DNA of 34,140 bases from Stentor roeselii (lineage: Eukaryota; Ciliophora; Heterotrichea; Heterotrichida; Stentoridae). Location of the stretch: NCBI GenBank assembly GCA_006503475.1, contig RSEH01000369.1:1-34140 (forward strand), given 5' to 3'. The translations under genes and the position numbers were made by a program. Below, piece by piece: positions 9,322-19,900 of this stretch. Numbering within the stretch: position 1 is the first letter of the stretch; each line of letters opens with the position of its first letter. The notes under the pieces are model-generated. The model made no database searches, was not told the DNA's origin, and was given only the letters and a program-made list of their open reading frames with translations.

Positions 9322-12300
9322 CTACTTAAGTTCCAGTTTAGAAGAAGGTGAGTTTCCTGATGTAGTAAGAGGAATAACAGCAGTTGCTTTTTGAAAACAT
9401 CTATTTTTTAAAAATAAAACTGATTTATTTATCAAACCCATAACTGAAAATGCAATATTGCAGTAAATCGCAGAAGTAACCAAATAAATACAATAATTTC
9501 CACTAGTTTTTTTCCCGATATAGTGTGGAAATATTTTTGGGAATATAAGAATTACATAAAAAGAGCAAGTGATGAGTTCGAGACATATCCTACACCAGCT
9601 TTCGATAGTTGATTTAAAAGACTTAGCAAAACCAACATACATAAGATTCTAAATAAAACTTACTGTTAAAGAAAAACAGAAAGCAAAAGATATTTGTAGA
9701 ACAAAAGACTCTATGAAAAATATCAAGACGCATAAAACATATCTCCTCAATACAAAAATGACATAAAATAAAACATCTGATCTTTTTCTTAACTTAAACT
9801 CCTCAAAAAATGTGCTGAACTTTTTTTTATATTTTTCAAGTTCTTCTGAATCTGTGATTTCATTGAGTTTCCAGATACTTGTTCCCAAAACCCAAACTCC
9901 AATAGCATTAAATCCCTAAATAACATTTACAAAAGTTGCAATACAAAAAGCATAGTCAAGATAGCCATAAACATCTCTAAAAGTCCTGTATTGAATTCCC
10001 AAGATGGCAGCAACAGTGGCTTCAAAGCAAGACTGAATCCACAGCCTCAAGAAAGCCCCAAACATCAAAAAGCCTTTTAACATCTCAATAAATTTAACAG
10101 CTAGTCTTTTTTTCATGAAAGAAGCAGCAAAAGTTAAAATTGAAATAACCAGATACCCTACAAGAAAGAAATAATAACCTCCTGCATTAATCAACAGTAA
10201 GTTCGTCTCCATCCCAAAGTCTCTAAATTTTTTGCCAAGTTTTTTCCCTGAAGACCTCGGAATCACATTTTCAAGCCAATCTCGAATCAAAGAGGAAGGC
10301 CTAAGCGCGTTCAAAAAAGCAACTAAAAGAGGGTCAAAGTCAAAGTTAAACAATATAACATAGGAAAAAATTTCAGCAGTATTGAGGAAGTTGAAAAAAG
10401 GGTTGGGATTCGCTGTTAAAACATTTAGACCAAAAACGGCTACAATTCCTGTTTGAACTAAAGTTTTCCCATTTTTTTTCATGTCCTCGATTTCCTCTAA
10501 TATCGGGTTTTTAGTTCCAGTGGTTTGAATTTCGAAGGGATAACTTAATGGGTAGAGAATAGAGTTACTTTCTGATATGATTTCAGTTATAAAATTTATA
10601 ACGAAAACACTAGAAATGTCTAAATTTTCAAGTGATTCCAATTCAATTATGTATTTCGAAACACTTATTGAAACTTTTGAAAATTTAATCTTTGTTGAAT
10701 TTAACATCACGTTAAAATCGTCATCCTTCAACTCTTTACCAAGTTTTTGATTAAAGAGAAGATTCACTTTATTCCCTTCTAAAACTTTTACCAGTGCAGT
10801 GAATGTATTTCTTATGCAACTATCTTCAAGATAACTATACCCAACCTCACACTCGCAGGTTGCAAGTGATGAAAGTTTACTGCCAGTTTTACACTCTAAA
10901 CAAAGGTCTTCAATTTCGCAGTATCCACAAAGCGACCCACATTTTTCGCAGTTTTTTAAAGAATTAAGAAAAAAACCTGAATTGCACAAACACTCTGAGT
11001 CCTCTGATAAAAAAGCATTTTTTTTACAAGAAAGACAGTTTGTTGAAGAGTCATTTGTGCAGGTCTTACAAGTCTCATCACAAGGTAAGCAAAGGTTTTC
11101 TTTTATAAAATTCCCTTCTGGGCACTCACAGACTGAATCGATAAGTTTCCAGTAATCAAAGCATTCTTGGCATTCTTCATTGAAGTTTGAACATTTGGAA
11201 CAGGTCTTGTTGTTGCATAGGTTGCAGTCTTCAGCTCTTCGACAGCCTTTCTGACAAGCAGGATTGCAATCAAGACAGTCACTTCCAAGTAAAAACTGAT
11301 TTATTTCGCAATCCCAGGTGCACGTCGTCTCTAAACTTGTAGCACAGACTTTGAATTTCGAGGTAAAAACGCTTTTGAATTCATTAAAAACCTGGAAACT
11401 CCAAAGAAATCCTATGAATGAACTTTCATTTTTTCCTATTTGAAGAGATGAAAAAGTGTCATCAAAGAACTTGTTTGAAAAACTCACTTGATCTGATTTC
11501 TGATCAATTATCAACAATGCTGAAAAATCTTTAATCGCGGTGGTTTTCATTGAGAACAACACTTGTGCCCAAGTATTCAGAGGAAATTCAATAAAATTCA
11601 TTTTGCCCACTCCATTAACTGAAGTATTTGTAGTAAGATCTGCTGAGAACTCGAAAGTGCTTTTATAAAAAATAGTTCCATATGACTGGACTTTTATCCA
11701 AAACTCAAAAGTCACGTTGTAGCTGAAGATTAATTCTGGACTTGATAAGGAAATTCCAGATTTAAAGTAAAGTCCACGGTTTATAATTGGAAAATAGTCA
11801 GTTGCTGCAACAGTTGGAATGGAACTTGAATTTAAATCACTTGAAAAAAGGAATCCATTAATTGAGTCGATAAAAGAGTCATTCATGCTATCAAATGATA
11901 GAAATAAGCAGGGATTTGATTTTAAAGAACAAGAAGATTCTTTACCTGCAAAGCCCAATGGACAAGTTATAACACACAACTGCCCGAGAAGAAAATAGCC
12001 TTCTTGGCAGCTTAAACAAGAACTGCCACCTGATATGTAGCAATTAAGGCAAGGTTCTTGACAACAATTATTCTCAATACTTAAAAAGAATCCTGGAAGA
12101 CAAGGATCAGGCAAAATTTTTGAGCAAGTTTTAGTAAAAGATAAGCAGTTTGAGCATCGGATGTCTAAACAAGAGTTGCATGTCCCAAATGTAGAACAGT
12201 TTAAACAAGGTGAATCGCAATTCAAACATTTATTATAGGCAGAATCAAAATACTCTGATTGTGAGCAGTTCCATAAACATTCGATGCTGAGGCTAGTTCC

Positions 12301-13992
12301 ACAAATATTAGAGTAAAAAGTAACATCTTCGACATATGTTTGCCAGATCGTTAATCGGTAGAGGAATCCAGTCCAAAAACGATTATTGTTACTTAATCGA
12401 CCAATATCCAAATTTCCAACAAGGTCATCAACTCCGGTATAAGTGAATCCTTCTAAAGAAACAGTTTCAAAATGTTTCATATTAAAGTACAATTTTAATT
12501 CAGAAGTAGCATCTGTTTGATCCAAGGAGGCTTGAAAGAAAATCCACTTAAACTTATGGTCAGGGGAAAAGTTCCTGTTTTGTATTAAAAAGTCAAAATT
12601 TGTTGACCTGAGAACTACTCTCATTGAAAATTCTCCTCTTAACATTACATTCCCTCCTCCATCAATTACAAGGAATTTTTTCTGAGAAAAAATCCATATA
12701 GCAATAGTGAATTTATAATTGAAGTTAAAACCATTCTTCGCAGTTAAAAACTGCTTTCCATTAAAAAAAAGTCCTCTGTTTTTCAAAGGCCAAGGGTCAT
12801 CTTCTTCAGGGTCATTAAAAGGAGCATAAGTTTCTTCATTTAGTCCACTTCTGAAAATTCCTCCATAATTTTTCACAATTTCATCAAACTTCACATCAAT
12901 GACTGGGTTATTCAAATCAGTTTCATTGAAAAAAGTAGGACTTCGTAAACAAAAACCATCAATATTAGTGAAATTAACGCTGCATTTTTCACAGTAAGAA
13001 ATATTCCCACTTAAACATGCATATCTTCTACCACAAAAAGGAGGAGTCCCTTCTGAGCATGAGATGCAGTCTTTAGGCAAATACCCGACTGCATCTATGC
13101 ATTGTGCCGAGGCATAAAGATTACAGTTTTCATGTTTGATGCACCAAGGCCATTTACATGAACTGTCTGAGCAATAAGCTCCGTCACTCATGCCTTGTCC
13201 TTCTAATCTGGTAAACAGAGGATTTAATTTGTAAGGAATTGAATTTTCTGCGTTTTCTAGTGAAAGCCAAGAAAGAAATCCTTTGAAAGATGAACTTTTA
13301 TCTCCGATAATAAATGTTAAAGCAGAGTGTTGAGGTCTGAATTCAGCGTTTTTAATTGAATATGAAATAAACTCAGATGATGCAATATCCTTAATTGTTA
13401 TTGTAAGCAGGTCAGTTGATTGGTTTGAAGCTAATTCGAGGTTCATCCACTCAGAGTAAACTACTGGAAATGAAACATTATAATAAAAATCACCAGTAGA
13501 GCTAGTCAAAAGCCACCTCACATATAAATCTGAATCAAGCCAAACTGAAAAGACTTCAGTTACGCCATTCATAATCCTGAAAACTTTCCCAGTCGTTATT
13601 ATAAATTTGGCAACGAAGTAAACTGTGAAATCCGGAGCTGGAATCCAAAAATTCTTTGATTGAAGGTAGCTCGTTTCGACAAAGTAAAAACCACTTGAAA
13701 GAGTTGGCAATGGAGTCAGTTGCATAGAGTTATTGAAAGATACACCTTTATATGAAAAGCTTCCTATCGAACCAGCATTGAAGACTGAAAAATCCTGGAA
13801 GTTCAAAGCGAACAGTACCTTTGACCCTGAGTCTTGACACTTTGATGAGGAAGTATCAAGAATATACCCTGTTGGGCACAGGTCTAGGCAAGAAACGGAC
13901 TTGTAGAGGAATTTTTCGGTGCATGAAGTGCAGGTTGAGGAGGTACAGTATAAGTTGCCTGTAAGTCTTTGGATCAAGAAGAATAGCCACAT
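9322..13992 (-). CDS. Large Cys-rich/LamG-like multi-pass membrane protein, copy 1 (three exons)
   Basis: Joined across two 15-nt introns (9916-9930 and 9649-9663) this encodes 1546 aa: exon 1 13992-9931, exon 2 9915-9664, exon 3 9648-9322, stop TAG. An N-terminal signal-like segment (MWLFFLIQRLTGNLYC) precedes a Cys pair cluster, a LamG/concanavalin-like region (about 55-265), Cys-rich furin/growth-factor-receptor-type repeats (about 270-330), a second LamG-like region (about 345-560), more Cys-rich repeats (about 560-690), a third LamG-like region (about 700-890) and a final Cys-rich stalk (about 900-1080). Then come a beta-rich domain and about eight or nine hydrophobic segments. The layout says surface receptor or adhesion-type protein with a channel- or receptor-like membrane part; function is unknown. 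Its paralog lies 3 kb upstream on the same strand. Confidence 0.85.
9649..9663 (-). other. 15-nt intron B of copy 1 (GTAAGTTTTATTTAG)
   Basis: The minus-strand frame would stop at this TAG; removing the 15 bases (phase 0, after ...SLT) joins it to the following frame NLMYVGFAKSF. The matching position in the paralog holds a 15-nt intron too (17325-17339). Confidence 0.92.
9916..9930 (-). other. 15-nt intron A of copy 1 (GTAAATGTTATTTAG)
   Basis: GT...AG with an in-frame TAG that would truncate the protein inside a membrane segment. Removing it in phase 0 continues the frame as GFNAIGVWVLG, homologous to the paralog's ALNAVGVWILI after its own intron A. Confidence 0.93.
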
Positions 13993-14279
13993 TTTATATC
14001 ATAATCAAAATATATTTTTCAAGTTGCTGAATTATCTTAAATTTGATATTTAGATGCAGTATTAGAATAAGATTCTAACTTTTCCTTCTCTTAAAAAGAA
14101 TTCGGTATTTCAACAGCTGATGATACAGTTATTCATTAGAGAAATTAATTTAGATCAGATATTTAGAAATAAGATAGAGTAATAGTTTACCAAATAAAAT
14201 TTAAACACTTTAGTTTAGATAAAAATCATGAATATTAATCCCTTAAAATTGCAAGTTTGTGTCATTTAAAATCTTTATA

Positions 14280-14843
14280 ATGAATTGTTGCATTATAGAA
14301 TGTCTGTGTTCTGCTAAGAGTATTTGCCTCAAATGTGGTCCTGGTGCTATTTTTTGTCAAGATCATGGAGAAAGCCACTCAAGTTCTAAAGAACATATTG
14401 TCCAACATCTAGACGATGAAACAAGAAAAAAAATAACCCTTTTGCTGATCAAGTCTGAGTTAAAAAGATGCATCAGAAAAATCGCTGAAGACTCTTCAAA
14501 ATTGATCGCTTCTATAAATTATGCCTGCAAAAAATCAATTCAAACCTTAAAAGAATTAAACTTCAACATTCAGTCCTTAGACGAGTTCACTTTTAGAGAG
14601 TTTGACAAAAAGATCCTAACAAGTATTATCGAAAGTGTAAACAATTTACAAAAAGATATCTGCAAAGTTAAAAGTAATTTGCAAAAAGACTTCAACCTTT
14701 GGGATTTAAAAGACAAGAAGATTTATTGCAAGAAAACCTGGAATTTAGATTACACTATTTCTAAGGAAATTTTTATAACGAATGATAAAAAATACCTCTT
14801 TGATTGTATTTCTTATTTAGGTAAAACTAAGGATAGACTGTAA
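14280..14843 (+). CDS. Small B-box-like zinc-binding, coiled-coil protein
   Basis: 187 aa from the ATG at 14280 (the frame is open 7 codons further, but only to a GTG). The N-terminus has a compact Cys/His cluster, CLCSAKSICLKCGPGAIFCQ then DHGESH and further His, laid out like a B-box. An alpha-helical, charged stretch (about 50-150) follows that could form a coiled coil. The same arrangement occurs in the minus-strand ORF at 23450-24229, so the two look like members of one family. It sits divergently to the start of copy 1 (287 bp apart). The short C-terminus after residue 160 may mean the gene has lost a downstream domain. Role unknown; B-boxes usually mediate protein contacts. Confidence 0.7.
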   Translation: MNCCIIECLCSAKSICLKCGPGAIFCQDHGESHSSSKEHIVQHLDDETRKKITLLLIKSELKRCIRKIAEDSSKLIASINYACKKSIQTLKELNFNIQSLDEFTFREFDKKILTSIIESVNNLQKDICKVKSNLQKDFNLWDLKDKKIYCKKTWNLDYTISKEIFITNDKKYLFDCISYLGKTKDRL

Positions 14844-15589
14844 ATTTAAAAAGATCTTGGCCGTAATTTATTTTGAAGAAGGTTATCTATACAAAGATAG
14901 TATAATCTATAAAGATAGTATAACTCATGAAGAATGTACAATTTAGTAAAGATTGTACAATATGATCAGTGAATATTATGAACTTAGAATCTATGAAAGT
15001 GGAGCCTGTTTCAGATGACGAAGATTGGGGGTTTTATGATGGAAGAAATTCATATAAATGGAGAAGAAGATATCCTGAATGTTCGTTTGACAGTTGGTAT
15101 GAGGATTAGGTAGATAATAGTTAATATTATGAATTTTACTATATTTTGTAATTTAAAAATTAATATGTGTAAGGTTTTTGTTAATGCCTGCACTAGTAAT
15201 TGAATAACCTATGATCTAAATTATTCCAATAGGCACTCTTAAGGTGGCACAAACGAGACATAAAGTTTAATAACTACACGAAGTTACCCATTTTATCCAA
15301 TTTGTAAATTCACAATCATTATTTAAGCTAAAAGCTGAAATATTAATTTAAATATTGTTGCTCAATTTTCTCTCCTTCATATAAAAATCTGGATAAACCT
15401 AGTGATTAGGACGTAAACTTGAGAGAAGGCTGGTACTTACTTATACATAATTCATCATACTCTTTATGGCTTTATACAAATCTCGCTCTGTTAAATCTTT
15501 GATAGTCTTAATTCTTAATTCTCATAATCCTTATTTTCTTCTGCAGATGTAATATTCCTGTTAGATCCTTAATGCTTATTGAAAATATC
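14844..15589. other. Mostly gene-free stretch with a short tandem repeat and a 43-aa ORF
   Basis: Around 14885-14930 two copies of an 18-20 bp unit (TCTATAAAGATAGTATAA type) stand in tandem. The small ORF at 14978 is listed separately. From 15110 to about 15589 I see no gene; this part may hold the downstream flank of the transposase remnant. Confidence 0.45.
14978..15109 (+). CDS. Small ORF, 43 aa, Trp/Arg/Asp-rich
   Basis: An ATG-to-TAG frame with unusual composition for AT-rich noise: DDEDWGFYDGRNSYKWRRRY followed by PECSFDSWYED. A TGA lies shortly upstream in frame. It may be a tiny gene or the last fragment of a larger one. No family recognised. Confidence 0.3.
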   Translation: MNLESMKVEPVSDDEDWGFYDGRNSYKWRRRYPECSFDSWYED

Positions 15590-16728
15590 ATGACTAAGCT
15601 TTATATGTTTGAGAAATTCTCATTAGATCCTAAAATTTGATCTATTTATAAATAAAATGCAGGCTGCATAGTGAATATAGATCAAATTGTGTCTTATAAT
15701 AGAAATATTCAGAATCTTTAAATTGGTTACTTAATGTTTTTTCTTGAGTCAACTGTACATTTAAAACATCTGCATGCAAAAGCAAATTTATTTTTTATTC
15801 ATTAACTTTGGACCATGCATCTCTCACCCATTCTAATACATCAAGTACACTAACGAGCTGATTTATATATCTAATTGACAAGTGCTATTCTCAGTATTTT
15901 TTAATAATAGATCAATTCTTTTGTATATTTAATCTTGAAATTTTTAATAATTTACACGTCAGTAGGCTAAAATATTTATGTAGTATTTGCTGAAAGAAAG
16001 AATTTTTAATGAGAAATGCAATCGCCTTAAGAGGTGAGCAACTATCTATAACATAAATTCTTCTGTTTTGTATCTTAAAAGCTTATATGTTTTAAAAGTC
16101 AATTCTTCGAAGATCTGACTTCTCATCCAGGACTTGCTATTACTTTTAAAACATCTCGTAGATCATCTATCTTAATCTACTCAAAGCAGAGAAGTTTGCT
16201 GAAGTAACAATTAATAATTGTTTTTTTTTTCCAGTCATTGATGCAGATGGCAAACAATTTTCTATTTTGCTAGCTTTAAGCAAAGAGATGATTTATTTAT
16301 GATTAATGATACTTAGGGAGAGTCTAAAAAAGTACCACAGCATTGAAGATATTGCTGGATTATATAGTAGTGTTTTTGTTTCATGATTTGAAATAATTCC
16401 TTTTCGTAATTTCTTTTGAGAGGCAGATTCACCTTAGGATTGTTGAAGATGATTTGTGTTTCAATCTTAATTAGTAAGGCCAACCATTTGAAGCTTTAAA
16501 ATTTGGTTTATTTATTTTTTCTGTAATAAATAAATCCAGAAAAAGGAATATTGAGTCTTGAATTTTTTAAATCGATTAAAATTATTGAATAGAGAGTTTG
16601 CCTCAATATTTATTTTGAACTGGCTCTTTGCTTATTAAGGATTCTCTTGCAGCCTCTTTTTCGAAATGGCCATCATCTACGAGTGCAAATATATCAATTT
16701 TTTCTTTATAGATAATTCTACAATCCAT
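15590..16728 (-). pseudogene. Decayed Tigger/pogo-type DDE transposase
   Basis: On the minus strand from an ATG at 16728 the pieces follow the order of CENP-B/Tigger transposases. Near 16728-16620 is an N-terminal helix-turn-helix-like segment (KIDIFALVDDGHFEKEAARE). At about 16500-16480 is the CENP-B-type hallmark FKASNGW. After one frameshift comes GESASQKKL (about 16433), then NPAISSMLWYFF (about 16360-16330) where intact enzymes have N-x-DET-G-L. Next are TGKKKQLLIV (about 16235), RRIYVIDSCSP (about 16065; normally DN) and VSVLDVLEWVRDAWSKV (about 15860-15800), followed by KINLLLHADVL, matching the usual TI-N-F-AG block. Many stop codons (TAA, TAG and TGA) and lost catalytic Asp residues show it is dead. 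Terminal inverted repeats were not found by eye. Confidence 0.6.
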
Positions 16729-16994
16729 TAATTATAATGCACAATTTAAGCAAGAAAATTTAAATAATTTACACTTTATCACCTGCCAACGTATATGCTT
16801 CAGTGCTCACTCAATACAAATATAAGTCATTTAAAATGTAGAGTTCTGACTTTGATATAAAAATCTGTTTAAATTTATGCAGTTCATCTCTTATCAGATA
16901 TCGAATTTAAAAACTCAATTTGTAATAAAAATAATAGAGCAAGAATAATTTTTTAATTTTAATGTGAAACCTATTAGAATATTATCTAAGAATT

Positions 16995-19900
16995 CTAACT
17001 ATTATTGTTTATTTTGGTAATTGGAGTTTTTACTGAAATATCTAAAGGAACAATCGATAATTTTCTCTTTAAATATCTTCTCTTTATAAATAAGCAAATT
17101 TTTAAGAGCAGCTTCAAAATTGAAAATGAAGCATTACAATAAATTGCAACTGTTACCAATCTGATACAAATCAAACCTTTAATATTATTTTCAATCTTTA
17201 TACTGAAGAGTGAAGGTACAAGAATCACAAGATAAAAAATACAAGTAATTAATTCAAGACATAATTTACACCACCCTTCAAGAGTTTCTTTAAATGGTTG
17301 AACAATTATGGTATATAACGCAACCTGAATAAAATTTACTGCAAAAGAAAAGCAAAAAGCAATAGACAACTGAAAAACAAAAGACTCTATAAAGTAAACT
17401 AAGATGCATAAGGATAATCTTCGAAACACAAAAATAATATAAAATAAAACATCTGATGTCTCTTTGCATTTAAACTCATCAAAAAATGTGCTATATTTTT
17501 TTTTATGATTTTCAAGTTCTTCTGAAATATTGATTTTTTTTAGACTGTAAATACTTTTTATTAAAATCCATACTCCAACAGCATTTAACGCCTAATTATG
17601 AAATACAAATGTAAAAATGCACAAAAAAAAGTCAAAGTAGCTGTAAAAATCAATAAGTTTACTTTCACTAACACCCAATAGTGCAGCGATTGTAACTTCT
17701 AAGCAAGACTGAATCCACAATCTCAAGAATGCCTTAAACATTAAAAAACTCTTAAGACTTTGAGTCAATTTAACAGCAACTCTATTTTTCATAAAAGAAA
17801 TTCCAAACAAAATCAGCGAAAGAATGAGATAAGCTCCAAGAAATACATAATAAACTCCTGCATTAACAAGTAATAAGTTCATCTCCATCCCAAAGTCTTT
17901 ATATTTTTTATCGAGCTTTTGACCAGAAGTCTCCGGAATCACTTTTTTAAACCAGCCTCTAATAAACGACGAAGGTCTTAACGCGCTCAAAAAAGCAACT
18001 AAAATTGGGTCAAAATTATAGTTAAACAATATCACAAATGAAAAAATTTCAGCTGCATTTAGAAAGTTAAATATATCACCAGGATTTGCTGAAATTAAAC
18101 TCAAACCAACAGAAGAGGCTAATCCTATGTAAAGAACTGATTTTGCTTGTGATGTTATTTCTTTAATTTCCTGAGATATTGGGTCGTTAGTTTCGATGTT
18201 TTTAATTTTAAAGGTGTAATTCGATGGGAAAAGCAAGGAGGACTTTTCTGAAACGATTTCTTTATTGAACATCAAAAAGTAAATACTTGAAAAATTTTTG
18301 TTATTTATTGATTCAGTTTCAATTATGTAATTTGATACTGTTATTGAAGTTATGGAAAATTTTAATATTGTTGAATTCTTTATTATATTAAAGTCTTTTT
18401 CATTCAACTCTTTTGCTAATTTTTCTGTAAAAAGTAGGTTTATTTTATTTGCATCCAAAACTTTTATTATTGCTGTGAATTTTTTCCTCACACAAGCATC
18501 ATCTACTTTTAGATATCCTTGGTCACATATACAGATGCCATCAGATGTAAGAATACTGCTATTCTTACAACGCGAACATGAATTATCTGATGAGCAAGAC
18601 ATGCAAAGTGATTCACATTTTTTGCACCTTCCTAAGGATTCAAGGAAATATCCAGGACTACAATCACAGCGAGAGTCATTTTTCAAAACAGTATTTCCTG
18701 GGCATGTAAGACATTCATTGAAAGATGAACCATTGCAGCTTTCACAAGATTTATGACAAGGAAGACACATTAATTTTTCTATCTGTCCTTCAGTACATTC
18801 ACACATACCAGCATCACTATTCGAGTTTTCAGTGCAAGAAACATTACACCTTCTCAAAAAAAATCCAGAAACACAACTGCAAGCTGATTTACTTATTTTC
18901 CACCCATCATCACACTCCTTACACCCTCCATTGAAACTCGTACAGTTCGAGCAGGCTCTATCTTCACACAAGTTGCAATCTTCAAGCCTTCGACATCCTT
19001 TGAGACAATCAGGATGACAATCAACACAATCACTTTTCTTGAGAAACTGAGTAATATTACAATCCCAAGTACAGTCTACTTCTAGACTAGAACTGCAGAT
19101 TTTAAACGAAGATATAAATGAATTCCTGAAATCATTGTAAACTTTAAATGACCAGAGGAAACCTGAGAAGGAATTTCCACTTTTTCCTATACTTAAAACT
19201 GATGAACTATCGTTAAAGTACCCTTCTGTCAAGCTTAACTGGTCAGAATAATCATTGATTAATAAAAACCCTAAAAATTCTCTAATTACATTCGTCTTCA
19301 TACTAAACAGCACCTGAGTCCAAACATTCAATGGAAAATCTTTTGAAATCATATCAAAAACGCCAGTGATTGAAATATCTGTAGAAATTCCTGCTGAAAA
19401 CTCAAAAATATTTTTGCTAAAAACTATTCCAAAAGATTGAACCTTGATCCAAAACTCGAAAGTTAAATTGCACCCAAAAGTAAATTCAGAACTTAATAAA
19501 AAAGTTTGAGATGAAAAGTAATACCCACGTTTTTCTGCTGGTAATGGACTGAATGAGTCAATTGAAGGATAGAACTTCGATATAATACCTGCCGAGAAGA
19601 GAAGTTGATTAGCTGAGTCTTCAACAAAGTTGAGTATTGTATCAAATGATAAATTTATGCAAGGGTTGGTTTTTAGTACACAATCAGATTTTTCAGCAAT
19701 ATATCCGAGTGGACAGTTAAAAATGCAAATTTGGCCATAAAGAAAGTAACCTGCTTTGCAGCTTAGACAATAATTAGAACTTGAGAAATAACAAGTTAAA
19801 CAAGGTTCTTTACAACATTGAAACTCTGGACTTAAGTAAAAGCCTGGAAGGCAGGGATCTGATGATAGGGCTTCACATGAGGAAGATAATGATGAGCAGG

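Noticed and set aside
16860-16990. Terminal inverted repeat of the transposase element
   Set aside because: Compared by eye with the 15110-15590 flank, no convincing inverted match or TA duplication was found, so element ends were not annotated.
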